Shown in pieces: positions 17,139 to 24,154 of a stretch of 34,423 nt of DNA. Numbering within the stretch: position 1 is the stretch's first letter; each line of letters starts with the position of its first letter. The position numbers and the translations under genes are program-made. Below the pieces are notes generated by a model that saw nothing but the letters and a program-made list of their open reading frames with translations, was not told where the DNA came from and did no database searches. The DNA comes from an uncultured Actinomycetes bacterium (GTDB lineage: Bacteria; Actinomycetota; Acidimicrobiia; Acidimicrobiales; RAAP-2): the NCBI GenBank assembly GCA_903848885.1, contig CAINHL010000039.1, positions 1 to 34,423 on the forward strand, written 5' to 3'.

Positions 17139-17855
17139 TTACTTGTGAGTAGATATGCGCTGTTGTTCCGCCAGCGACAAGGCAGCGTTCACCAGGGCCA
17201 CGTAGGTAGCGCGCTCGGATTCCGGGATCGCCGCCAAGTGCGCATCAATAGTGCTGAGATCCCCACGCGACGCTGGACCCGTGAGCGCGGCCACGGGTCC
17301 ACGCTCACGCACGTCTTCCAGAGCGCTGAAGGCCAGGGGGAGAAAGTCATCGAGCTTCATCCCGACCTTGTCGGCCAGAGTGCCGACGTGACCCATGAGA
17401 GCCACCAAGTGATTCGCGGCCACGCAGGCGGCCGCGTGATAGCCCGCACGGTGGGCGTCATCAATTCTGATGGCCACGCCACCGAGGGATTCGACTACTT
17501 CGAACAGTAAAGGGTCGCCCGCCACGCTGTAGGTGGCTCCCTGGAGACGACGAGCGCCAATCTCCGGTGAGGAAAGGGCCACCAAGGGATGTAGCGATCC
17601 CACGCGAGGGTGATCGCCCAAGACTTCCAGAGTGCGCGAGCCAGCGATGTGTGCGACGACTGCTTGGTCGTCGGCGGGCAGGTTGCGGGCCGCTTCGGCC
17701 ACGTGGTCGTCGGGCACGCAGAGGAGAATGAGGTCGCAGGGGGTCACGGTGGACAGGTGGTCGTGGGCGAAGATGCGTACCGAGTGACCCGCAGCCCGGA
17801 GGGCGAGTTCAAAAGAGGTGCCGGCGCGACCACGCCCCACGATGCTGATATTCAC
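17139..17855 (-). CDS. Rossmann/DUF2520 oxidoreductase, probable PanG-type ketopantoate reductase
   Basis: 238 aa. NAD(P)-binding N-terminus NISIVGRGRAGTSFELAL, then LILLCVPDDHVAEAA, VVAHIAGSRTLEVL, GSLHPL (the conserved HP motif) and GATYSVAGD. A helical C-terminal DUF2520 domain follows (YHAAACVAANHLVALMGH, ALTGPASRGD). It matches COG5495-type proteins, one of which (PanG of Francisella) was reported to be a ketopantoate reductase; that recollection and the zero-gap panC neighbour support the call. In mycobacteria the equivalent gene also precedes panC. GTG start at 17855 with AAGAAGG 4 bases upstream. Without an assay it remains a family-level assignment. Confidence 0.8.
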   Translation of the reverse strand: MNISIVGRGRAGTSFELALRAAGHSVRIFAHDHLSTVTPCDLILLCVPDDHVAEAARNLPADDQAVVAHIAGSRTLEVLGDHPRVGSLHPLVALSSPEIGARRLQGATYSVAGDPLLFEVVESLGGVAIRIDDAHRAGYHAAACVAANHLVALMGHVGTLADKVGMKLDDFLPLAFSALEDVRERGPVAALTGPASRGDLSTIDAHLAAIPESERATYVALVNAALSLAEQQRISTHK

Positions 17856-17909
17856 GATGCCTTCTTTCGGTTCCGGTCCCTGGCGGGTACCGGTCGTACT
17901 AGATGCTGC

Positions 17910-18368
17910 TTAGTTGAGTGTAGTTATCACGCGCACGTCACCGCTCGCCAGTGCGAGAACTTCTTCCGACACCAAGTCAGGACGCAATTCCGCCAGAGGG
18001 GCCAGGACAAAACGCCGCTGCCACATACGGGGATGCGGCACGATCAGCTCGGGATCATCGGACTCGTAGTCCCCCAGCAACAAGAGGTCGACGTCGAGGG
18101 TCCGCGGACCCCAACGGACATCACGCACCCTCTCAGCGGCAGCTTCGGCGGCGCGGCAGCGCGCCAGAAGTTCCACGGGAGTAGCCGTGGTCTCCACTTC
18201 GGCCACCACGTTCCAAAAATCATCTTGGCTCACTCCCCCGACCGGTTCGGTTTCGTACACCGAAGAGACCCGGAGGTTTTCGTGATCAGAAAGAAAAGTC
18301 AGTCCGAGTCGCAAGAAGGCTTCGCGGTCACCAAGATTGGAACCGAGGGAAAAGTAGGCGAGAGCCAT
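17910..18368 (-). CDS. folK: 6-hydroxymethyl-7,8-dihydropterin pyrophosphokinase (HPPK)
   Basis: 152 aa. It transfers pyrophosphate from ATP to the hydroxymethyl-dihydropterin made by FolB, giving the FolP substrate. Seen: YFSLGSNLGDRE, SSVYETEPVGGVSQDDFWNVV, and the catalytic RWGPRTLDVDLLLLGD with VPHPRMWQRRFVLAPL. Start ATG at 18368 overlaps the folB stop as TAATG. A 54-base gap then separates it from the panG-like gene, the largest gap in the run. Confidence 0.96.
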   Translation of the reverse strand: MALAYFSLGSNLGDREAFLRLGLTFLSDHENLRVSSVYETEPVGGVSQDDFWNVVAEVETTATPVELLARCRAAEAAAERVRDVRWGPRTLDVDLLLLGDYESDDPELIVPHPRMWQRRFVLAPLAELRPDLVSEEVLALASGDVRVITTLN

Positions 18369-18730
18369 TACCCGCGAGTGACGCGAGTGCTCACTCCGAC
18401 GGTGCCCACGTCTTGGGGAACCGGTGGACGCAGCTTGCGCACGCGCACCATCACTTCGGTAATCTCGCCGTCGAGGGCCAGAATCTTCTCCGCCACCCGG
18501 CTCACCAGGGTTTCGAGCAGCAGGAACTTGCCCTCCACTGTGAGGCGCGAGGTCAAAGTGATGACCGTGGCGTAGTTGGTGGTGCGACGCACGTCGTCGC
18601 TCGTCGCCGCGGCGGCGAAGGGGCGAGTGAAGTCAATATCAAAACTCAGTGGCTGTTCGCGGTCACGTTCTTCGGGCAACAGGCCCACGATGGCGCTGAC
18701 GCGCAGATCGCGAATCTCGACGACGTCCAC
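18368..18730 (-). CDS. folB: Dihydroneopterin aldolase
   Basis: 120 aa. It cleaves dihydroneopterin to 6-hydroxymethyl-dihydropterin and glycolaldehyde. Seen: IRDLRVSAIVGLLPEERDREQPLSF (the VG..PEER core with its active-site Glu), TTNYATVITLTSRLT and LLETLVSRVAEKIL, then VMVRVRKLRPPVPQDVGTVGV with the catalytic Lys. GTG start at 18730 directly abuts the stop of the upstream phosphatase-like gene. Confidence 0.95.
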   Translation of the reverse strand: MDVVEIRDLRVSAIVGLLPEERDREQPLSFDIDFTRPFAAAATSDDVRRTTNYATVITLTSRLTVEGKFLLLETLVSRVAEKILALDGEITEVMVRVRKLRPPVPQDVGTVGVSTRVTRG

Positions 18731-19228
18731 TTAGGCCTCACCACCGAGGTCGTTCAGCAGAGCACGGCCGTCGGGACCGATAGAACGCCGAAAGAGTCGC
18801 TCCGTCATGGTGATGGCCTGCGTGGTCGAGGTGCACCGTCCCGAGAAAATGAGGTAGCCGGCGATGACGCCGACCAGTCGGTCGCTGACTTCGTCGCCGT
18901 GCAACAGCACCACGTCCGTGCCCGTGAGGGCCTTGTGGAGATCTTCGTAACACGCGAGGAGGACTTGGTGCTGCTCGGGGCCTTGACGCAGGGCGTAGTG
19001 GCTGGCCTTGAGACCGTGCTCGGTGTAGGAGGAGAGGTTGGCCATCGCAGGGAGAATGGAAATAATGCGGGTAAAGCCCTGGTGCTTCAGCCACAGGAGT
19101 TCTTCGTCGCGGCGTACCTTGCGGTGGACCAGCGTGGAGCCGCCGGGACGTTCGGAAACGGCCAGCCGCTCGCGGAACACCCAGGTGAAATTACGTGGCT
19201 CGATGCCCGCTGCCCACTTACCCCTCAC
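18731..19228 (-). CDS. Phosphatase-fold protein with degenerate P-loop (pseudophosphatase candidate) in the folate operon
   Basis: 165 aa. The layout is that of a small dual-specificity/tyrosine phosphatase: RLAVSERPGG, then DEELLWLKHQGFTRIISILP (the GVxxVVSLLP strand), a mid-helix, and VVLLHGDEVSDRLVGVIAGYL, the usual position of the HCx5R signature. Here the loop is His110-Gly111-DEVSD-Arg117: the nucleophilic Cys is Gly while His and Arg remain, so thiol phosphatase chemistry should be impossible. It overlaps folP by 4 bases (GTGA) and abuts folB, so it is translated with folate enzymes. Other actinobacteria such as mycobacteria have folP-folB with no such gene between. A role in binding a pterin phosphate, or as a regulatory pseudoenzyme, is speculative; no sequence search was possible. 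Confidence 0.7.
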   Translation of the reverse strand: MRGKWAAGIEPRNFTWVFRERLAVSERPGGSTLVHRKVRRDEELLWLKHQGFTRIISILPAMANLSSYTEHGLKASHYALRQGPEQHQVLLACYEDLHKALTGTDVVLLHGDEVSDRLVGVIAGYLIFSGRCTSTTQAITMTERLFRRSIGPDGRALLNDLGGEA

Positions 19229-20025
19229 GCGATGACCTCCTCGGCCGGTCGTTCCAATAATTCACGCAATGCCACGGCAGCCGTCACGTCGTGCACACGA
19301 ACCATAGTCGCGCCTTCCATCATCGCGAAGGCGTTTGCGGCTAAAGATGCTTCATAACGCTCTTCCACTGGCAGACCACTTCCCGAGAGGTCACTGAGGA
19401 AGCGCTTGCGACTGGTGCCGATGAGCAGTCCCGCACCGTGGCGATCGGCCATCTCGCGCAGTTCGCTCGTGGCCGCCAACAGCGACACGTTGTGTTGGGT
19501 GGTCTTGCCAAAGCCAATACCCGGATCCAACCAGAGCTTCGTCACTCCCGCCGACCTGGCCCGAAGGGCGAGGTGATCGAGGAAGGCGGAAACCTCCGCC
19601 ACCACGTCGGTATAGGTGGGGTTTACTTGCATGGTGCGTGCGTCACCTTGGCGGTGCATGCCGACGTAACCAACGCCCAATTCTCCGGCAACTTCCGCCA
19701 AAGTAGCCGAGACGTCATTTATCACGGTCGCCCCCACAGCCACTGCGGCACGAGCGACGGCTTCTTTTTGGGTGTCAATGGAAACGGGTCCGAAGGCCGA
19801 TAGGGCCTGAACGACGGGAACAACTCGGGCGAGTTCTTCTGATTCCGACACGTCATCGGCACCCGGACGAGTGGACTCGCCGCCCACGTCCACGATGTCG
19901 ACTCCCGCTGCGAACATCGCCATCCCGGTGGTGAGCGCTTCTTCAATGGAAGCGACCCGCGACGCGGGGAAAAATGAATCCGAGGTCACGTTGATGATGC
20001 CCATCACCGATGGACCAGCGTTCAT
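19225..20025 (-). CDS. folP: Dihydropteroate synthase
   Basis: 266 aa TIM barrel. It condenses HPPK product with p-aminobenzoate and is the sulfonamide target. Seen: [71 protein letters not shown] and VRVHDV. The frame is open to 20154, but ATG at 20025 overlaps the folE stop (ATGA) and starts just before the conserved GIINVT, so it is chosen. Confidence 0.96.
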   Translation of the reverse strand: MNAGPSVMGIINVTSDSFFPASRVASIEEALTTGMAMFAAGVDIVDVGGESTRPGADDVSESEELARVVPVVQALSAFGPVSIDTQKEAVARAAVAVGATVINDVSATLAEVAGELGVGYVGMHRQGDARTMQVNPTYTDVVAEVSAFLDHLALRARSAGVTKLWLDPGIGFGKTTQHNVSLLAATSELREMADRHGAGLLIGTSRKRFLSDLSGSGLPVEERYEASLAANAFAMMEGATMVRVHDVTAAVALRELLERPAEEVIA

Positions 20026-20597
20026 GCGCCCCGCCGTTGATGAATAAAGTTGAGAACTTCGGCGCGCGAGGCGGGGTCGGTACGGAATGTACCGCGCACC
20101 GCGGAGGTCACCGTGGTGGAACCGGCCTTCTTCACTCCGCGCATGCTCATGCAAAAGTGTTCCGCTTCAATCACCACGATGGAACCGCGCGGCTGGAGCT
20201 CGCGCTCCATGGCGTCCACGATTTGGGTGGTCATGCGCTCTTGGACTTGCAAGCGACGGGCGTAGCCCTCGACCAAGCGAGCCATTTTGGAAAGTCCGGT
20301 AATGCGACCGCTGTCGCCCGGGAGGTAGGCCACGTGGGCGTGGCCCATGAAGGGCACCAGGTGATGTTCGCAGAGCGAGGTAAAGGGGATGTCGCGCACC
20401 AGAATCATTTCGTCGTGACCTTGCTCGAACGTCACTTGCAAGTGCCGACCAGGGTCCTCGTCCATACCCCCGAAGAGTTCTTCGTACATGTCGGCCACGC
20501 GACGCGGAGTGTCGAGCAAGCCGTCGCGGTTCACGTCTTCGCCAATAGCGGCCAAGAGTTCGCGGATGGCCGCGGCGGCGCGGGGCTGGTCGATCAC
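20022..20597 (-). CDS. folE: GTP cyclohydrolase I
   Basis: 191 aa. First step of folate synthesis, GTP to dihydroneopterin triphosphate. Zinc ligands Cys76 and His79 in [10 protein letters not shown] and Cys149 in [10 protein letters not shown]. Also [33 protein letters not shown] and [13 protein letters not shown] start at 20597 overlaps the hpt stop (GTGA). In mycobacteria ftsH lies between hpt and folE; it is absent here. Confidence 0.97.
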   Translation of the reverse strand: MIDQPRAAAAIRELLAAIGEDVNRDGLLDTPRRVADMYEELFGGMDEDPGRHLQVTFEQGHDEMILVRDIPFTSLCEHHLVPFMGHAHVAYLPGDSGRITGLSKMARLVEGYARRLQVQERMTTQIVDAMERELQPRGSIVVIEAEHFCMSMRGVKKAGSTTVTSAVRGTFRTDPASRAEVLNFIHQRRGA

Positions 20598-21160
20598 GGG
20601 GTGCCCGTGAATTCGTAAATGCCGTCCAAGTTACGCAGTCGTTCGTTGACGTCGAGGCCGTAACCCACGACGAAATCCGGTTGAATGCGAAAGCCGGTGT
20701 AGCGAATGGTTTGCTCGACGCGTTGCTCGCCTTCTTTAAACAACAACGCGCAAACTTCCAGTGACGCCGGACTGCGAGCTCCGAGATACTGACGCAGATA
20801 GTTCAAGGTGAGTCCCGAATCCACGATGTCTTCCACCACGATGACGTGGCGTCCGGCGATCTCGGCGTCAAGGTCCTTGACGATGCGCACCACTCCCGAG
20901 GACTTGGTAGCCGCTCCGTAGGAGGACACGGCCATGAAGTCAATATCCACGGGGAGTTCGATGGTCTTCATGAGATCACTCATAAAGACCATCGCGCCTT
21001 TGAGCACTCCAATTAAGAGGGGTGGGCGACTGGCGTAGTCACGAGTAATTTCAGCTCCGAGCTGCGCGACGCGGGCGTGAAGTTCCTGTGGCGAAATGAT
21101 GACCCGGCCCAATTCGTGGGCGGCCCACTGCGGAATTTCGTCATCGCGGTGGTCGGTCAT
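20594..21160 (-). CDS. hpt: Hypoxanthine (guanine) phosphoribosyltransferase
   Basis: 188 aa from the preferred ATG at 21160; an upstream GTG at 21166 is the alternative. It salvages hypoxanthine or guanine with PRPP. Seen: [32 protein letters not shown], the PRPP loop [15 protein letters not shown], and [18 protein letters not shown]. Partner of tilS upstream, as in most Gram-positive bacteria. Overlaps folE by 4 bases. Confidence 0.95.
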   Translation of the reverse strand: MTDHRDDEIPQWAAHELGRVIISPQELHARVAQLGAEITRDYASRPPLLIGVLKGAMVFMSDLMKTIELPVDIDFMAVSSYGAATKSSGVVRIVKDLDAEIAGRHVIVVEDIVDSGLTLNYLRQYLGARSPASLEVCALLFKEGEQRVEQTIRYTGFRIQPDFVVGYGLDVNERLRNLDGIYEFTGTP

Positions 21161-21185
21161 TGGCACCCAGCGTAGTGGGTGGGCT

Positions 21186-22088
21186 TTAGCCCAGTTTCAG
21201 AAATTGCTCGTGTCGAGAGAGTCGTCGACCACCGGAAAGTTCGGTGGCCTGGCACTCGCCCCGGATCACTTCGATGGCCCGTTCCACCTCGGCCGCCGTG
21301 GGTGGGTGGGTGCCGTCGCCCATATCGGCGGTGGTCAAATGTGGTCGCAACCACGCCCGCAGCCGCGCCACCGGCCAGGTGGCCAGTTCACGGCAGTTCA
21401 ACTCGCCGAGACCGAATGCCGCGTCCGGGGACGCCACTTCTTCTAACCACTGACGCTCTCCCGCCATCAGTTCGGCTTGGCGGGCCAGAATCGGCACCAC
21501 GTCGCGGTCGGCCAGCTCGTTTAAAACGGGAACTAGTTGCGCCCGCACGGCGTTGCGTTTGAGTGCCAGGTCGTCGTTGGACTCATCGTGGGCGAAGGGA
21601 CGACCACTGGCTTCGACGTAGGCACGAAGCTCCGATCGGCGCACCCGAAGAAGGGGTTTGGTGGAATCTCCCACCATGGGTGACAGACCTGCCAGTCCGG
21701 CTCCCCGCATCAAGTTCAAGAGTTGGGTTTCGGCCAGATCATCCATGGTGTGACCGGTCAGGGCGTCGGGGGGCAGGACGCCACGACGAGCGGCGCGGGC
21801 CCGGGATTCAAAGTTCCCCTCCCCGTCGAGAACGACATCATGAACGGTGCAGGCCAGAGACAAATCGGCGGCTAAGTGCCGGACCAATTCGGCGTCATGG
21901 CCACTGCGGGGCCGCACGTGATGATCCACGTGGTGGAGGTGGGGAATGAGTCCGGCTTCCACGGCCAGCAGGGTCATTCCCACCGAGTCGGGACCGCCCG
22001 ACACCGCGAGGTTAACCAGACTCCCCGCAGGAGGGAAGAGACACTGAGATAAAAGGTCCGCCACATTGGATACGATACGCCGTGCCAC
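21186..22088 (-). CDS. tilS: tRNA(Ile)-lysidine synthetase
   Basis: 300 aa. PP-loop ATPase that converts C34 of the CAT-anticodon tRNA-Ile to lysidine. Seen: LAVSGGPDSVGM (PP-loop), HHVDHHVRPRSGHDAEL, ALTGHTMDDLAETQLLNLMRG, KPLLRVRRSELRAYVE and HDESNDDLALKRNAVR. A reduced C-terminal domain is usual in actinobacteria. GTG at 22088 has a G-rich AGGGGGC ribosome site about 7 bases upstream; GTG at 22064 is the alternative. First gene of the eleven-gene minus-strand run and divergent from pgeF. Confidence 0.93.
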   Translation of the reverse strand: MARRIVSNVADLLSQCLFPPAGSLVNLAVSGGPDSVGMTLLAVEAGLIPHLHHVDHHVRPRSGHDAELVRHLAADLSLACTVHDVVLDGEGNFESRARAARRGVLPPDALTGHTMDDLAETQLLNLMRGAGLAGLSPMVGDSTKPLLRVRRSELRAYVEASGRPFAHDESNDDLALKRNAVRAQLVPVLNELADRDVVPILARQAELMAGERQWLEEVASPDAAFGLGELNCRELATWPVARLRAWLRPHLTTADMGDGTHPPTAAEVERAIEVIRGECQATELSGGRRLSRHEQFLKLG

Positions 22089-22129
22089 CGACCAGCCCCC
22101 TGCGACACCAGAGTCGAGGATCTCTCGGG

Positions 22130-22837
22130 GTGTACGTCTTTGATGAGCTCACCGTTCCGGGTCTGGACGTGATTGTGACCGAACGCCTCGGCGGGGTCAG
22201 CTCCGGCCCCTACGACTCGCTCAATTTGGGTCTTCACGTCGGCGACGACGCGGAGAAAGTTCACGAAAACCGGAGCCGCGTGGCTGCGGCCTTGGGGGCG
22301 GAGGAGCTCTGCATCGTCCGACAAGTGCACGGATCGCGGATTCTGCTGGCCGCCGCAACCGATGCCAGTGACCAAGCCGACGCTCTCCTTATTACTAAGG
22401 GTGGACCGGCAGCGGCCATCTTGGTGGCCGACTGCGTTCCCCTCATCGTGATTGATCCCGTCGAACAACGAGCAGTCCTGGTGCACGCCGGTTGGAAGGG
22501 TTTAGCCGCGGGGATTGTGGAGTCCGCTATTCGAGAACTCGGGAACCCCGAACGACTGTTAGTGGCCGTGGGTCCTTCCATTTCCGGTGAGGCCTACCAA
22601 GTCGGACCCGACGTCATTGACGCCCAGGTCCTCTTTCGCGCGTGCGCCACTCCCGATATCGGTGATCGCTGGCGACTGGATCTTCGCCGCGCCACGCTGG
22701 CCATCGTGACGGAGGCGGGAGTGCCTGAAGGGCGAGTGACGATGAGCGCCCAGGTCACCGACGGGGGAGAAAGCTTTTTTTCCGACCGGGCACTACGGCC
22801 ATGTGGTCGCTTCGCTCTCGCGGCACGCTGGACCTAG
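22130..22837 (+). CDS. pgeF: Peptidoglycan editing factor PgeF (YfiH/laccase-domain)
   Basis: 235 aa. PgeF/YfiH proteins act on wrongly built UDP-MurNAc-L-Ser precursors; many also have purine nucleoside phosphorylase activity. The metal-site triad is His67 (VRQVHGSRI), Cys102 (VADCVPLIVID) and His119 (LVHAGWKGLAAGIV). GVSSGPYDSLNLGLHVGD and ISGEAYQVGPDV are also typical. GTG at 22130 has GAGGA 8 bases upstream and is chosen. The frame also offers GTG at 22082, which would overlap the tilS start on the other strand. In many actinobacteria pgeF sits beside ftsZ; here it heads pgeF-murL-murD2. Confidence 0.9.
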   Translation: MYVFDELTVPGLDVIVTERLGGVSSGPYDSLNLGLHVGDDAEKVHENRSRVAAALGAEELCIVRQVHGSRILLAAATDASDQADALLITKGGPAAAILVADCVPLIVIDPVEQRAVLVHAGWKGLAAGIVESAIRELGNPERLLVAVGPSISGEAYQVGPDVIDAQVLFRACATPDIGDRWRLDLRRATLAIVTEAGVPEGRVTMSAQVTDGGESFFSDRALRPCGRFALAARWT

Positions 22838-22867
22838 GCTGAGTACCACTATGGGAGTGGTTCACTA

Positions 22868-24154
22868 ATGCCGAAGCGCGCCGACCTCTTCTCCTACCGC
22901 GAACTGGAAATCAGCGCCGACCGCATGATCGGGCACTACGAACTTGACGGGCGGCGATTCCGCGAGGAAATCATTTTTTCCCTTGACGGTTCCCTCGATA
23001 CCGCAGCTGGCCGGCTGCTGGCCGAACTCTGGTTCCTTCTGGCCGGACTCTCCTATTACAAGGCCGGAGCCGCGTACGTCATTGATTTTGGAGACCACCA
23101 GGTCGGCCCCGCGGCGCGGGCCCTCATGGAAGCGGCCGTGGTCGATGGTCTCGGAGAATTCGCCTTTCGCAACCAGCTCGATCTCCGTGATGTTCTCTAC
23201 ACCGGTGGAACCTCCGGCTCACACGCCCACCCCCACCTCGACCCCACCAAAGTCCTCACCCCGTTTGGTGGAGGGATCGACTCCATCGTGACCGTGGAGT
23301 CCCTTCCCGCAAATATCGGTCAACGACTCTTCGTGGTGAGCCCCGCCAGTGGGAGCTTCGCTCCCCTCGAGGCGGCTGCGGCCGTGACCGGTCGTGGCGT
23401 GGCGCGAGCCACGCGGCAACTCGATCCCGAAATTCTCAAAAAGGACGAAAAAGTTTTCAACGGCCACGTCCCCGTCACCGCCATGGTGACCTTGTTGGCG
23501 GTAATTGCCGCGGTCGCGGAGGGTTGTGGTGGAGTGGTGATGAGTAACGAGCACTCAGCCTCTATCCCCAACGTGGTGCACGAGGGTGGGTCGGTGAATC
23601 ACCAATGGAGCAAGTCGGACGTCGCCGAGCTACTCATTGCCGACGCCGTGGCCGAGAGAATCGGTGCGGAATTCATAGTGGCCAGTGCCCTGCGTGATCG
23701 CAGCGAGTTATGGGTCGCCCAGCGCTTCGCCGCGCTCGGGCAGTATCACGAAAGTTTTCGTTCGTGCAACAAGGCCTTCGCGCAGGAAGTTTCGAACCGC
23801 GCTTCCCATTGGTGCGGGGTATGTGACAAGTGTCTCTTCATTGCGCTGGTGCTCGCACCCTTTATTGAGCGTTCGTCTCTCCGTGAATTTTTAGGATGTG
23901 AGCCCTTGAGCGATCCCCAACTGGTGGGTTCGCTACGCACCCTGGTAGGACTCGGCCACGAGAAGAAGCCTTTCGAATGCGTCGGCGACCCTGACGAATG
24001 CGGAGTGGCTCTGCGGGAAGTGGCCACCATGTCGGAATGGTCAGACGTCCCCGCGCTGGCTGAAATTGCCCATCAACTTCCACGCCACCCCACTCTCGAT
24101 GATGCCTTGACCACCCAAGGAGCCAGCCGTGTCCCGGCCACGTGGATTTTCTGA
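22868..24154 (+). CDS. murL: MurL: UDP-MurNAc-L-Ala-L-Glu epimerase
   Basis: 428 aa, matching the length and motif set I recall for MurL, first shown in Xanthomonas. MurL needs ATP and Mg and inverts the terminal L-Glu of UDP-MurNAc-L-Ala-L-Glu to D-Glu, bypassing MurI. Seen: a PP-loop-like FGGGIDSIVTVESL (GGGIDS 134-139), GVVMSNEHSASIPN (225-234), VNHQWSKSDVAELL (243-256), SCNKAF with Cys300, and WCGVCDKC (Cys316, 319, 322), a possible metal site. The neighbour murD2 overlaps by 26 bases, the expected partner. ATG at 22868 with GGGAGTGG upstream, 30 bases after pgeF. Otherwise it would be called an uncharacterised alpha-hydrolase/PP-loop protein. The pairing with murD2 makes the call strong. 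Confidence 0.88.
   Translation: MPKRADLFSYRELEISADRMIGHYELDGRRFREEIIFSLDGSLDTAAGRLLAELWFLLAGLSYYKAGAAYVIDFGDHQVGPAARALMEAAVVDGLGEFAFRNQLDLRDVLYTGGTSGSHAHPHLDPTKVLTPFGGGIDSIVTVESLPANIGQRLFVVSPASGSFAPLEAAAAVTGRGVARATRQLDPEILKKDEKVFNGHVPVTAMVTLLAVIAAVAEGCGGVVMSNEHSASIPNVVHEGGSVNHQWSKSDVAELLIADAVAERIGAEFIVASALRDRSELWVAQRFAALGQYHESFRSCNKAFAQEVSNRASHWCGVCDKCLFIALVLAPFIERSSLREFLGCEPLSDPQLVGSLRTLVGLGHEKKPFECVGDPDECGVALREVATMSEWSDVPALAEIAHQLPRHPTLDDALTTQGASRVPATWIF

Noticed and set aside
22868-24154. Asparagine synthase or tRNA thiolation PP-loop enzyme
   Set aside because: Only the GGGIDS loop is shared; the other motifs and the overlap with a MurD-type gene fit MurL better.
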